A stretch of 52,279 nucleotides of DNA from Methanobacterium_C sp963845285 (GCA_963845285.1 CAWJRO010000032.1:1-52279); one strand, 5' to 3'; positions 23,785 through 32,492 are shown, counted from the stretch's first letter. Program-made: numbers and translations. Notes: generated by a model from the letters alone, not told the origin.

Positions 23785-24777
23785 TCATTTTTTCTCATAA
23801 GCAGGTAAATCCAAAGCTTTTCTAACATCAGATTCTTTAATAGTTTTACGACCCTCACGCTCAGCTGTTTTAAATGCTTTAATTGTAACCCTCTTCGTTT
23901 CACCTTCCAAGTGTTCACGGAGAATTTTAGCTGCTTTATCACTAACCTGACTCACTTTCGTTTCAAAGAAATCCAGGTTAGTTTGAACCATGCGCTTTAC
24001 AGTGCCTTCAGGAAGACCTTCAGCCTTAGAACCAGTTGGCCTACCTTTACTACCCTTAGCACTTTGAACACGTTTATGAGCTGCATTGATACTGGTTTCA
24101 TTATTATTGAGCTTCTCAACCTCTTCCACTGCAACTTTCTTAACAATAGGATCATCCGAAGTCTTAGCAACCATGACCTTCTTTCCCCGTTCATAAGTTT
24201 TTCTGGACATGTTGGCATGTTCAGCAGCAACTTCAGCTACCCTCTTTTTAGGAATAGTTTTAGAATTTGTGTCAACTGCAGGAGCTGCATTCTTAATCTT
24301 ATCAAGCACCTCTAAACCATCCTTTACAGGCTCAACTTGAACCTTTTCCTCTGGGAAAATTCTTTCCTGTTTCTCAAATTCAGACTTAACCTTGTCCTTG
24401 TACTGTTTAAGATTTTTAAGACTGTTCTCCTTAGCTTGGGCCTTGTAAATCCTTTCCAATTGCGTGCATTCATTCATGAGTTGTTCAAAAGTCTTTCTAC
24501 GCTGCCTGTTATATTCAATAACAGCTTCTTGTTCCTCAAGATCGTTAGCATAACCAACAACCTTACAAGGAATATTTTTGGGCATAGGTTCACATGCTAA
24601 AGCTGCCCTCCAACGACGATGCCCACTGATAATTGTTCCATCTTTTAAAATCGTCAAATATTCTAAAACACCATGTTTCTGTATACTCTCAACCAGTTCA
24701 GGATCAGGTTTTTCTTTACCATACAAACGATAATTCAAAGCATGAGCTTTCAATTCAAGTGGATTCATTTTGCGCAT
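23785..24777 (-). CDS. ParB-like protein with C-terminal histone fold
   Basis: 330 residues from ATG 24777, which has GGTGAT 7 bases upstream; 24789 and 24786 are alternatives. The N-terminal ParB/Srx domain has IISGHRRWRAAL at about 52-60; a helical middle follows (TFEQLMNECTQLERIYK, HTH-like VAEVAAEHANMSRKTYERGK). The last 75 residues read as an archaeal histone: LPEGTVKRMV, VSDKAAKILREHLEGE, then AFKTAEREGRKTIKESDVRK, parallel to the family's LPIAPVGRII, VSDDA..AL and HAGRKTVKAEDI. Likely binds viral DNA for partition, regulation or packing; the fusion is unusual. Confidence 0.82.
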   Translation of the reverse strand: MRKMNPLELKAHALNYRLYGKEKPDPELVESIQKHGVLEYLTILKDGTIISGHRRWRAALACEPMPKNIPCKVVGYANDLEEQEAVIEYNRQRRKTFEQLMNECTQLERIYKAQAKENSLKNLKQYKDKVKSEFEKQERIFPEEKVQVEPVKDGLEVLDKIKNAAPAVDTNSKTIPKKRVAEVAAEHANMSRKTYERGKKVMVAKTSDDPIVKKVAVEEVEKLNNNETSINAAHKRVQSAKGSKGRPTGSKAEGLPEGTVKRMVQTNLDFFETKVSQVSDKAAKILREHLEGETKRVTIKAFKTAEREGRKTIKESDVRKALDLPAYEKK

Positions 24778-24848
24778 CAAATCCATCACCTCTCATTAAT
24801 GTAGGAGAGCGGGTCACCGGCAAAAATGACCCTCTCAAAAATGAATAA

Positions 24849-25379
24849 TTAAACTTTAATTGCTGCCTTTTTCACCTGTGAATGCTGCTTAACCTTGTGT
24901 AAAGACGTTTGATAACCACAGTGAAAACATTCAAAATATACCCACCATTTACCAGATCTGCCCAGGAGTCTAACCCCTCCTTCATGAGGTCTTATTTTTA
25001 CAATTCCCATGTGAGAACTGCAAGAATCACAGCCATTTCCTTGGAATAATTTCTCAATAAGTGGGTCCTCACAAATTTCAATATCTTCAGGATCCTCATT
25101 GTTGAATTTATCAATTGTCAACTGTTCAAATTCATTCAACGCAGAACCACCATGGCACCATCCGCAAGGGGTGAAACCATCACCATCAGTGTGTCGAATG
25201 TGCTCAGGCTTCATCATATCAATAGCCCTGCAGCCGGGCTCATGAAGTTTACCTGTATGGATATTCCCTATCAAGTCACCACCATGGTCCTCAATGAGCT
25301 TCAGGTTAATAGCTCCTGGAATGTACCAGTTAGTACCAACTTCCTTTTCAATATCAAGTACATCACAACCTCCAAACAT
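24849..25379 (-). CDS. Zinc-binding protein with Ada-like metal-binding motif
   Basis: 176 residues from ATG 25379. Residues about 38-77 (IGNIHTGKLHEPGCRAIDMM ... GFTPCGWCHGG) follow the Ada Zn-binding / 'YVGNxxSxxYHxxxC..A' pattern with C...CxxC. A second cluster GCDSCSSH and FECFHCGYQT gives another zinc ribbon near the end. Likely nucleic-acid-binding early protein. Start overlaps the preceding stop as TGATG. 24778-24848 is a short spacer. Confidence 0.55.
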   Translation of the reverse strand: MFGGCDVLDIEKEVGTNWYIPGAINLKLIEDHGGDLIGNIHTGKLHEPGCRAIDMMKPEHIRHTDGDGFTPCGWCHGGSALNEFEQLTIDKFNNEDPEDIEICEDPLIEKLFQGNGCDSCSSHMGIVKIRPHEGGVRLLGRSGKWWVYFECFHCGYQTSLHKVKQHSQVKKAAIKV

Positions 25380-25489
25380 CACAATTTCCCCCTTTTGAAA
25401 CTCTTTTTCTCCTCTTCTCTACTTTGTATACGTTTACCAGCTGCTTTCATCCTCTCAATCTTATCTTCAACTTTCGATTTTTGTTTCAA
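25379..25489 (-). CDS. Small basic protein, first gene of the early operon
   Basis: 36 residues starting with TTG 25489, with an ideal GGAGGT 7 bases upstream: MKQKSKVEDKIERMKAAGKR and on to KRGKL. Very basic, helical. Stop overlaps the next start (TGATG). Confidence 0.55.
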   Translation of the reverse strand: MKQKSKVEDKIERMKAAGKRIQSREEEKKSFKRGKL

Positions 25490-25575
25490 GACAATTACCT
25501 CCTGTAAAAATTTAATATTCTTCAAACTCCCCCCAAATGAACCAAAAACAGCCATTCAGGTTTGAAAATCTAAAA

Positions 25576-25587
25576 GAAATATAAAAC
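25576..25587 (-). promoter_or_regulatory. Probable TATA box of the early operon
   Basis: Read on -, GTTTTATATTTC lies about 87 bases before the first early gene start, and the start point would fall near 25550. 25588-25810 otherwise holds no gene; it is locally GC-richer and contains short G-runs, making it a candidate origin or regulatory region. Confidence 0.4.
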
Positions 25588-25817
25588 GTTAACTTTTGTC
25601 GTTGGGGCCTTACGGTAAGTCTTTCTGATATGGTCATGATCCAGAAACCTTTTACCCAAACACGTCGTATGGCACTTCAAAAAATTCCGCCTAGGTCTAA
25701 TTCCTCAGCCCAAGTGCCTTTAAATCCCCCCGAATTGGAAAGGCAAGGGGTTAGCTGGGGGGCAGAAAAAAAGAATCTAGACCCCCTGCACAAGACATGA
25801 AAACTATATTATATTTG

Positions 25818-25905
25818 TTGCTCTGTTGTCTTGTTGTTCTATACTTTGGATGTGTTACTATTTAAACTTATTGCTCTGTTGCTCCAAGAGTAAAATATAT
25901 ATGAG
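25818..25905. promoter_or_regulatory. Repeated operator-like motif and TATA box before the + strand gene
   Basis: TTGCTCTGTTG occurs at 25818-25828 and again at 25871-25881 (53 bases apart). A TATA-like AAAATATATATG (25892-25903) lies about 25-35 bases before the ATG at 25927. The divergent layout beside the early operon suggests a regulatory switch. Confidence 0.5.
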
Positions 25906-25926
25906 ACACCACATAAAATATTAAAC

Positions 25927-26169
25927 ATGGCAACAGAGAGAAAAGTCATCATGCCAGAACAAACACCAGAACTTAAGAAGTTTGAAACTGAATGGAATGA
26001 TGCTGAAAAAATTTTATTAAGGGGAAAGGTAACAAAAGAAGCCTTTGACTTCTTAGAAGAAACAGCATTCCACGACTTTGGAATGATGAAAAAGGGAGCT
26101 GTAGGCATGGAATTAACTAAATTAATATTAATTGCTAAAGAATGTTTAGAAAAAGAATCTAAAAAATAA
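25927..26169 (+). CDS. Small + strand viral protein, possible regulator
   Basis: 80 residues: MATERKVIMPEQTPELKKFE ... KVTKEAFDFLEETAFHDFGM. Helical and charged, no HTH certain. It is divergent from the early operon, behind repeated operator-like motifs, and followed by a strong terminator, the layout of a lysogeny regulator or orphan antitoxin. No family recognised. Confidence 0.5.
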   Translation: MATERKVIMPEQTPELKKFETEWNDAEKILLRGKVTKEAFDFLEETAFHDFGMMKKGAVGMELTKLILIAKECLEKESKK

Positions 26170-26188
26170 CCTAATTTTCCACTTTCCA

Positions 26189-26214
26189 CCGAGTGGGCCA
26201 AATGGCCCACCCGG
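26189..26214 (+). terminator. Hairpin terminator
   Basis: GTGGGCC-AAAT-GGCCCAC (26193-26210), extended outward by CCG/CGG with one mismatch, 20 bases after the stop of the + strand gene. The context ACCG...GGTAAATCC recurs around the hairpin at 27983-28000. Confidence 0.7.
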
Positions 26215-26299
26215 TAAATCCTAACTTTTTGATCAGTAAATTTATAATACTTGTTGATGTAATATTGCATTGGTATGTCCCTCCGGGGATGTACTGTTA

Positions 26300-26363
26300 G
26301 GGTTTAGGAGTAACCGGTTGGTCGCTAGGGCTCCTAAACCCGTTCACCATATATTGTATATGG
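26300..26363. other. 11-bp stem and 17-bp palindrome, unexplained
   Basis: GGGTTTAGGAG (26300-26310) pairs perfectly with CTCCTAAACCC (26331-26341) around a 20-base GC-rich loop. Six bases later CCATATA-TTG-TATATGG (26347-26363) is a perfect palindrome with a TATA-like core. Together they may be a structured RNA followed by an operator/promoter for the genes at 26526 and 26684, or an attachment or origin element. 26364-26525 holds nothing else recognisable. Confidence 0.55.
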
Positions 26364-26525
26364 ATTTGTGGTTTACATTTTAAGATTAAATATCTATTAG
26401 TATAATAGTAACCACAGAGACAGCAGTTGAGAAGTAAAAAAAGTAGTTTTATGTACTGTTTTTAATTTTAAAGGTAAATTTCAAGTGTAAATTGGTTTTT
26501 GTTAGTGTATTAAAAGTGGTTGGTT

Positions 26526-26639
26526 ATGGAGTTAACAAAACTTTTATATATCTTAGAAAAAGATGAAATTTTTAGGTTAATGGAAGTTTTGAATTTACTC
26601 ACTGAAAACAGTATTGAAAAAATTAAGAATTGTAGTTAA
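26526..26639 (+). CDS. Small protein preceding the MFS gene
   Basis: 37 residues (MELTKLLYILEKDEIFRLME ...), helical. No clear ribosome site. It could be a leader peptide, or the remnant of a MarR-type regulator, since the related MFS gene at 46202 is preceded by one. Tentative. Confidence 0.35.
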   Translation: MELTKLLYILEKDEIFRLMEVLNLLTENSIEKIKNCS

Positions 26640-26683
26640 ATATGGCTACTAAACATATTTAGCTTTTTTAAAGGAAAAATAAT

Positions 26684-27874
26684 ATGAATAAGGAAAAATT
26701 ATGGACAAAAGATTTTATCACCATGTCAGTGATTAATTTTTTAATTGCTTTGATATTTTATTTATTACTGGTCACCATAGCTGTTTATGCTATAACTAAA
26801 TTCCATGCTTCAACAGATGTAGCTGGGCTTGTTTCAGGTATTTTTATTATTGGAGCTTTATTTGGTCGATTAGGAACTGGGCGCATTATTGACAATATAG
26901 GAAATAAGAAAGTTTTAATTGCCAGTGTAATATTTTTTACCATCACATCAGCATTGTACCTTGTGGCAAACAGTTTACCACTCTTAATACTCAACAGAGT
27001 CTTACAGGGAATAGCCTTCGGGATAGCAACCACAACCCTAGGAACAGTTATTGCCCAAATTATTCCTGTCAGTAGACGCGGAGAAGGCATTGGTTATTTT
27101 AGTATGAGTACAGTAATGGCAACAGCAATAGGTCCTTTTTTAGGAATCCTTTTAATAAAATATGCAAATTTTGATATGATCTTTATTTTTAATTTGGTAT
27201 TAGTCATCTTCTGTCTTCTCATATCTCTTGCAGTTAATGAACCGGCCCATAAGTTACCCAAACCCAACAAAATTAAAGGTGCTAAAAGTTTTCAAATTAG
27301 AAATTATCTTGAATTTACAGCGATACCGATTTCAATTATCGCTTTAATCATTAGTTTTGCTTATTCAGGTGTACTAACTTTCATATCACTCTATGCTGAG
27401 CAGATTCATTTAGTAGAAGCTGCAAGTTTCTTCTTCATTGTATATGCAATTATAGTCCTAGTTACAAGACCATTCTCCGGCCGTTTACTTGATGATAAAG
27501 GTGCAAATATCGTGATGTATCCTTGTTTTTTCATTTTTGCAATTGCTATGCTTCTATTCAGCCAAGCTAACCTTGGAATTACTTTATTATTAGCTGGAGC
27601 ACTGTTTGGTTTAGGTTTCGGTAACCTTCAATCCTGTGGTCAAGCAATTGCTATAAAAGTAGCTCCACCCCATAAATTAGGACTGGCAACAGCTACTTAT
27701 TATATGTTTTATGATATGGGATTTGGTGTAGGGCCTTATTTATTTGGATTTCTCATCCCATTCACAGGATACCGTGGTTTATATTCAACAATGGTCATCG
27801 TGATACTCGCAACTATCGTTCTTTATTACTTCCTATATACAAGAGGAGACAAACAGTTAGATACCTGTAAGTAA
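26684..27874 (+). CDS. MFS transporter (DHA1-like)
   Basis: 396 residues, 12 predicted membrane helices. Major facilitator superfamily, proton-driven exporter-like. Motif A is visible in the first loop: GRLGTGRIIDNIGNKKVL (about 66-84), with the half-repeat GRLLDDKGANIV later. Substrate unknown. It is inside the provirus next to the integrase gene (convergent), and resembles the MarR-controlled MFS at 46202. Likely cargo that changes lysogen drug or metabolite export. Confidence 0.85.
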   Translation: MNKEKLWTKDFITMSVINFLIALIFYLLLVTIAVYAITKFHASTDVAGLVSGIFIIGALFGRLGTGRIIDNIGNKKVLIASVIFFTITSALYLVANSLPLLILNRVLQGIAFGIATTTLGTVIAQIIPVSRRGEGIGYFSMSTVMATAIGPFLGILLIKYANFDMIFIFNLVLVIFCLLISLAVNEPAHKLPKPNKIKGAKSFQIRNYLEFTAIPISIIALIISFAYSGVLTFISLYAEQIHLVEAASFFFIVYAIIVLVTRPFSGRLLDDKGANIVMYPCFFIFAIAMLLFSQANLGITLLLAGALFGLGFGNLQSCGQAIAIKVAPPHKLGLATATYYMFYDMGFGVGPYLFGFLIPFTGYRGLYSTMVIVILATIVLYYFLYTRGDKQLDTCK

Positions 27875-27982
27875 ATAAACTGACAAAATATAAAACTTAC
27901 AATTCTATTCTAAAAATAAAGACAATTACAACAAAAATAATATTTCCCATAAAAATAAATCCAAAATAAACAGTTTCACCGA

Positions 27983-28000
27983 TGTACCAAATTTGGCACA
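27983..28000. terminator. Hairpin between MFS and integrase genes
   Basis: TGTACCAAATTTGGCACA: perfect except one central-side A/C mismatch; flanks ACCGA...CCAGTAAATCC match those of the hairpin at 26189. Lies between convergent genes and can serve both. Confidence 0.5.
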
Positions 28001-28025
28001 CCAGTAAATCCATAAAAAAATAATT

Positions 28026-29201
28026 CTATTTCTCCTTCAAACGCTCTCCAACACGCTTTTGAATCTCCTCATCTTCCATGAAAACCTTTATCAATGGTTT
28101 GAATGTCTTATAATCTTCCATTTCTTTCTTCATATCTTCAAAATCAGTTCTTAAATCCTGATTTTCCTTAATAATTGTTTTAATCTCATCACTTGTAACT
28201 TTCTTGATCTCGACCTTTTCAGTACTAAGATCTTTCAAACATCGTTCATATTCACGTTTACAGGATTCACGATTAACATGAATATAAGCCGTATCAACAC
28301 CAGATAAGGTTTGACCCATCATTTTCTTATAAATGGCATAGGGTATGCCTTTATTGTTTAATGTTGTGCTGAAAAAATCTCTTAAGCCGTGTGCATGGAA
28401 AAAGTTATAACGATTTTCATGTTTACCCATGGATAAACGGCTGCTTAATCCTGTGAATACCTTAGAAAAACCAGATGCACTATATGGTAATTGGGATTGA
28501 TTTAAAAATAGTTTATCATTATTATTAGGTTTATTTCTGGATTTAAGGTATATTGTGATATATTCGCTGCATTCAGGAGTGTTGAATGTAATTGTATGTT
28601 CATTTGTTTTTTCACTGAAAAACTCCCACGTGGGGATGATCTGATGCCCTTCAAGTTCACTTAAAACATCATTAATATTTGTACTGTGATGATAATCTTT
28701 TGTTGCTTCTATAAAATCAGAAATAGTTAAACGTCTTATATCCCCGGCACGTAAACCTGAAGATGCTGCAAGTGTGATTATGGCTTTATATTTAATATTA
28801 CTCGTGTTATTCACAACTTTCCTTATATGATCTATTGTGATGAGGTCGGATTCACATTTAACATTGTTTTTATTCTTAATTAAGATTGGTTTTGGTAAAT
28901 CAATATCATATTCAGTATAAAATGCTCTTATCTTGTGAGTGAACGTTTTAATTGTAGCAGGACTTAAATTCTTGTTTTGTAAGTACAAATGATAATCAAT
29001 TAAATATTTGTTTATTTTACGTGAAAACTTGTCAGGAATGGTTAATTGTTCATTATATGCTTCTTGACGTAGCTCTGAAGGGGTTTTATGTGTTACATTG
29101 TAATAATGAGTAAATGCCATACTGTATGTACGTATTGTGTTGGTTTTAAGTTGCTTTCTGAGAATCAAAGATTGGAGTAATGGATCATCTATAATTTTCA
29201 T
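28026..29201 (-). CDS. int: Tyrosine-family site-specific integrase
   Basis: 391 residues. Catalyses provirus integration and excision. N-terminal SAM-like core-binding domain (about 15-110); catalytic domain with Arg151 (SSGLRAGDIRRL), HGLR box (His271, Arg274) and Tyr306 (TAYIH); a Gln (GQTLSG) stands where the second His/Trp often is. A coiled-coil tail follows (about 340-391). It is read toward the provirus interior from a start 54 bases from the broken helicase gene, the usual integrase-next-to-attachment-site arrangement. Confidence 0.93.
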   Translation of the reverse strand: MKIIDDPLLQSLILRKQLKTNTIRTYSMAFTHYYNVTHKTPSELRQEAYNEQLTIPDKFSRKINKYLIDYHLYLQNKNLSPATIKTFTHKIRAFYTEYDIDLPKPILIKNKNNVKCESDLITIDHIRKVVNNTSNIKYKAIITLAASSGLRAGDIRRLTISDFIEATKDYHHSTNINDVLSELEGHQIIPTWEFFSEKTNEHTITFNTPECSEYITIYLKSRNKPNNNDKLFLNQSQLPYSASGFSKVFTGLSSRLSMGKHENRYNFFHAHGLRDFFSTTLNNKGIPYAIYKKMMGQTLSGVDTAYIHVNRESCKREYERCLKDLSTEKVEIKKVTSDEIKTIIKENQDLRTDFEDMKKEMEDYKTFKPLIKVFMEDEEIQKRVGERLKEK

Positions 29202-29275
29202 GAATGTATATTGTCATTGAAATTATATAAACATGGAGGGATCACGATGGTTTTCTAAAGAAAATTTTCCAGTTT
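29202..29275. other. Putative right attachment site (attR) region
   Basis: Between the integrase start and the host helicase frame. The helicase protein breaks at residues LENFL (stop 29255-29257), just after the small palindrome GAAAATTTTC (29262-29271). The core crossover is probably in 29250-29275. The matching attL with the helicase C-terminal part should lie left of base 1. Confidence 0.55.
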
Positions 29276-30055
29276 CTTATCCCTTAACTTATCCAGAAAA
29301 TCCGCCTCTAAAACTGCAAAGTCAAAGAGAAGTCTGTCCTGCAGTTCATGCACATAATCGTTAATGGCATCACAGGCAACCTGGGCCCCCGGATGCTTAT
29401 TTTCTTTTTGAAATTCTTCCCAGCGCACCTGATCATAGTAAACACGGTCTTTGATTTCAAGGAGATTTTTACTCATCTCGTTGGTGTTAAAACCAAATTT
29501 TGTTCCTCGAAGACCTACCAAGAAATCTTTTAAATCTTCGTTGTGGTGTCTTTCCTCCTTAAAAAGCCCAACTCTCATCATCAGGGCGTTTGCAACAAAA
29601 TCCTCAATAACAACAGGTGGAGGAGAACCTGGGTCCCTGTGGTTTCTTAAAATATCTTCGGAGATGCTGTCCAAAGTTCCGGTTATGATCTGGTTAAAAT
29701 CAAATCTTTTAAGGCGATTTTCAACTGATTTATATTCTGGATCCTCCAGGAGCTTTTGCCTTATCTGGTCTCCCCAGCTCAGGATCCTTGATCGTAGTTC
29801 TGCAGCCGCTTTTCTCGTGAAAGTTGTTGCAAGGATGCTTCCAGGGTTGACATCGTCCACGTAAATGAATTTAAGGATCTTCAACACCATAACTGTGGTT
29901 TTGCCGGAACCGGGACCTGCAACTATGAACTGGGATTCATTTTTATTAGCTGAGATTGCCCTGTTTTGATCGGGGTTTTTATCCTCCCTGATATCACGGT
30001 TGAGGTTTTCTATGACTATTTTTTGGAATTTGGACCATGTTAACATTGTAATCAT
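29255..30055 (-). pseudogene. UvrD/Rep-family helicase, 5' part, split by the provirus
   Basis: 266 residues. SF1A helicase N-terminus: NRAISANKNESQFIVAGPGS with Walker A GPGSGKTT, motif Ia ATTFTRKAAAELRSRI, and FDFAVLEADFLDKLRDKKLE, the family segment normally followed within about 15 residues by the VDEYQDTN Walker B. Here it ends at LENFL with none of motifs II-VI, so the protein cannot be an active helicase. The rest is expected at the left provirus end. Confidence 0.8.
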
Positions 30056-30347
30056 ATTTTTAAATGTTTTTGAAACTGTACTGGGTTCTGGTAGAGATGG
30101 TTCAACCTATCAATGAACTGGACAAACCCATGTAGTTGCAGTTTTGCTATTAACTGGTTTATTATTCCAATTTAAATAGGTACTGATTTTTGGGTGGTTT
30201 TAACTGAAAAAGAGAATTTAAAAATTAATGGAAAAAGAGACAGAAAAGTTCAATTTATAGAATTATTTTTAAGGAAAAATAGTAGTATAATCTCATATTT
30301 ATAGAATAGTTATGAATTTGTTCAAGATAATATCAACAGAAGGTTTC
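30056..30347. other. Intergenic region
   Basis: AT-rich stretch of 292 bases between the helicase start and the MNT stop. It must contain the helicase promoter; no gene or repeat recognised. Confidence 0.5.
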
Positions 30348-30671
30348 CTAAAAACTTCCTTCCAGAATCATCCCCTGCTTCACGGCTTCGTTGACTATAC
30401 CTATTTCCTGTTTTTTCTTCTGAAACTCTTCAGGTGTGTAAGGAAGAATGTCAACGTCCCAGTCGTAGTCCCAGAGCTCTAAAACCAGTTCTATTCTCTT
30501 GAGAAAATGTATGCCCTGGAAGTTTTTACTGACTATTATAAAATCGTAGTCACTTTCTTTAAGAAAATCACCCCTTGCCCTGCTCCCGAAAAGAACGAAT
30601 ACTTCAGGGTGAAATTTATCATGAACATGCTTTATAAATTCCTTTATTTCTCCAATTCCTTCTTCACCCAT
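30348..30671 (-). CDS. MNT nucleotidyltransferase-type antitoxin
   Basis: 107 residues. Minimal nucleotidyltransferase with FVLFGSRARGDFLKESDYDFI: GS (28-29 region) and the DxD pair (D42-Y-D44 region), typical of MntA-like antitoxins that neutralise HEPN toxins by modifying them. Start overlaps the end of the HEPN gene, so both belong to one operon. Partner toxin is frameshifted, leaving the antitoxin intact. Confidence 0.82.
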   Translation of the reverse strand: MGEEGIGEIKEFIKHVHDKFHPEVFVLFGSRARGDFLKESDYDFIIVSKNFQGIHFLKRIELVLELWDYDWDVDILPYTPEEFQKKKQEIGIVNEAVKQGMILEGSF

Positions 30672-31025
30672 TTTAACACCTTTTGTGAAAGTTTTAATCT
30701 TTCTTCTGCTATTTCTTCATCATAGAGATCGTAGGGTACGCCGTTGGCGGCATCAGGGTATCTTGTGATGACAAAATCAGGACTCAATTTCCGCAATGAA
30801 CTGTAAAACTCTTCAGGAATTCCAACGCTCTTTCCTAAGAATATTAATGAGTGGGTTGGCAGATGATTCCATTAATTTATCCAAGTAAAGAGCTTTCAAT
30901 GCTTTTTCAGTGGCTTGCTGTGAGAAAAAAGCAGTTACATAGTACTCTTCTATTTCAAGATTTTTTGAAGCGGTTTCCAGGTCTTTTAAAGCCTGTTTCC
31001 ACCAGTTTGATGCTTCATTTCTCAT
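30644..31025 (-). pseudogene. HEPN toxin, frameshifted
   Basis: Residues 1-55 (MRNEASNWWKQALKDLETAS ... EKALKALYLDKLMESS) are a typical HEPN start, but the frame ends at 30813. A shift near 30862-30868 recovers LPTHSLIFLGKSVGIPEEFY ... ITRYPDAANGVPYDLYDE and on to TAA at 30644, giving the usual length of about 127. HEPN proteins are ribonuclease-type toxins acting with MNT partners. The gene overlaps the MNT start. Either a mutation inactivated the toxin or an indel error is present. Confidence 0.75.
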
Positions 31026-31262
31026 ATATGGCCCCTAAAACATTAGATTTATATATAATGTTTAATCTTTAGAACTTATAACCTTTGAGATTTATCGAAA
31101 GGAATAGGATCAACTCAACCTAGATGTGAAATAATTATTTTTGAGAAATTCCAAAAAAAGAGCATAAAAGATTTAAAAATAAGGTGTTGGTTTAAATAAG
31201 AAATTTTATTAATCCAGAGATGCTATAATATAAGTAAAGTAAAATTGGAAATGGTGTTGGAT

Positions 31263-31694
31263 ATGCAGAGCATTAAACGATATGAAATTACAGATGTTCA
31301 AAGGAAGACTATACTGGATTCTATTCAATCTGTTTTAATGGGAAAAAAGGAAATTCTCTTTGCATACCTTCATGGATCATTTCTGCAAAACCTTTTCAGG
31401 GATGTTGACCTAGCCATTTATGTTGGTCAAGACATTGGAAGGAAGGAAGCACTTCACTTTGAACTGGCTTTGGAGAGAGAGCTGGATGAACGTTTAAGTT
31501 TTCCAGCAGATGTTAGAATTCTGAATTATTCTCCATTATCATTCAAATTCAAGGTCTTAAAGGATGGAAAGCTTTTGATAACCCGGGATGAAGGTTTAAG
31601 AAGTGATTTTGAGTCTTTAACTATGAACGAGTATCATGATTTTAGTTTTTACAGAAAACGATACATGAAAGAGGTTTTTGGCCTTGAAATTTGA
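31263..31694 (+). CDS. MNT nucleotidyltransferase antitoxin (MntA-like)
   Basis: 143 residues from ATG 31263 (TTG 31245 and ATG 31251 are alternatives). Core AYLHGSFLQNLFRDVDLAIY: GSF motif then DVD, the pattern of MntA, which AMPylates HepT toxins. Divergent from the other MNT/HEPN locus. Followed by an overlapping hepT-like gene. Confidence 0.82.
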   Translation: MQSIKRYEITDVQRKTILDSIQSVLMGKKEILFAYLHGSFLQNLFRDVDLAIYVGQDIGRKEALHFELALERELDERLSFPADVRILNYSPLSFKFKVLKDGKLLITRDEGLRSDFESLTMNEYHDFSFYRKRYMKEVFGLEI

Positions 31695-32105
31695 TGAAGA
31701 TAGGGTTGCTAAGCTGTCCTCAGAGGTACTTAAATCTCTGGAAGGACTAAGGAAGATTTCAGATATTTCTAAGGAAGAATTTCTGAAAAAACATCATTTA
31801 GTTGCTGGTGCCAAATATTACCTCATAGTTTCAATAGAAACTATTATTGATTTATCTAATCATATTATATCACAAAATAGCTTCAGAATACCTGAAAGCT
31901 ACTCTGATACATTCAGAGTAATGGCTGAAGCCGAGATTATACCTTTCAACCAAGAGAAAGATTGATAGAAATGGCCAAGTTCAGAAATAGACTGGTACAC
32001 ATATACTGGGAAGTGGATGATGAACTGGTTTATGATATACTAAAAGAGGATATAAATGACATTGCTGACTTTCTGCAAAATTTCATTGCATCTTTAAAAT
32101 CTTAA
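31684..32105 (+). pseudogene. HepT-like HEPN toxin, frameshifted before the catalytic motif
   Basis: Start at TTG 31684 (GAGG upstream inside the MNT gene). The first 94 residues (KFDEDRVAKLSSEVL ... AEAEIIPFN) are HepT-like; a shift near 31950-31960 is needed to continue in RERLIEMAKFRNRLVHIYWE to TAA at 32105. The downstream frame contains the catalytic Rx4HxY (RNRLVHIY). Without the shift the toxin lacks its active site. Second broken HEPN gene within 1.5 kb. Confidence 0.8.
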
Positions 32106-32225
32106 AGACTTTTTAAGAGCTATTTTTATCTTTAGAAATTTTTGTATTATAAAATTAGTCTGTATTTTTCTAAAATTATTTAAATTGACACAGAAACAAT
32201 TCAGTTATCATGAAAAAAGTTCAAG

Positions 32226-32308
32226 TGCGGGGTCAGGGACTCGAACCCTGGTAGGCCTACGCCAGCAGGTCTTGAGCCTGCCCCCTTTGGCCGCTCGGGT
32301 AACCCCGC
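32226..32308 (-). tRNA. tRNA-Leu (CAA)
   Basis: 83 nt class II tRNA. Acceptor GCGGGGT/ACCCCGC with discriminator A, anticodon arm GCAGG-CTCAAGA-CCTGC (anticodon CAA), long variable arm, T arm CAGGG-TTCGAGT-CCCTG. No encoded CCA. Normal host gene. 32310-32490 holds nothing more. Confidence 0.95.
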
Positions 32309-32492
32309 TTAGAGATAATCTATTTATATTCTGATTATTTAAAGTTATTTATTATTAATAGTAGGTTTGGGGATACTTAAAGGGAATTTAAATTAATCTG
32401 CATTCAAAAAGGATAATCACCCAAGTGATAAAGATCTGTTTAACATAATTTCATATTTTCTATAAATATTCCAAAGATTTTAAGTATTATAT

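Larger units (their letters stand above)
1..29254. mobile_element. Head-tailed provirus (left end outside window)
   Basis: Seen: integrase at the right end, then early genes, and a full head module (terminase, portal, protease, capsid, connector), nearly all read leftward. The right border is set between the integrase start (29201) and the host helicase gene, which ends abruptly at 29255. The order matches the packaging and head modules of methanobacterial siphoviruses. Tail genes and the left attachment site should lie beyond base 1. No endolysin (pseudomurein endoisopeptidase) is recognisable in the visible part. The provirus appears to carry cargo: trkH-trkA, a fluoride-controlled antiporter and an MFS transporter. 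A single contiguous element is inferred; two adjacent elements cannot be fully excluded. Confidence 0.88.

Noticed and set aside
24337..24600. Hydrophobic + strand frame opposite the ParB-like gene
   Set aside because: Shadow of Lys/Glu codons read in reverse; no ribosome site.
25839..26270. 143-codon minus frame
   Set aside because: Covers the operator repeats and is antisense to the supported + strand gene at 25927; no ribosome site.
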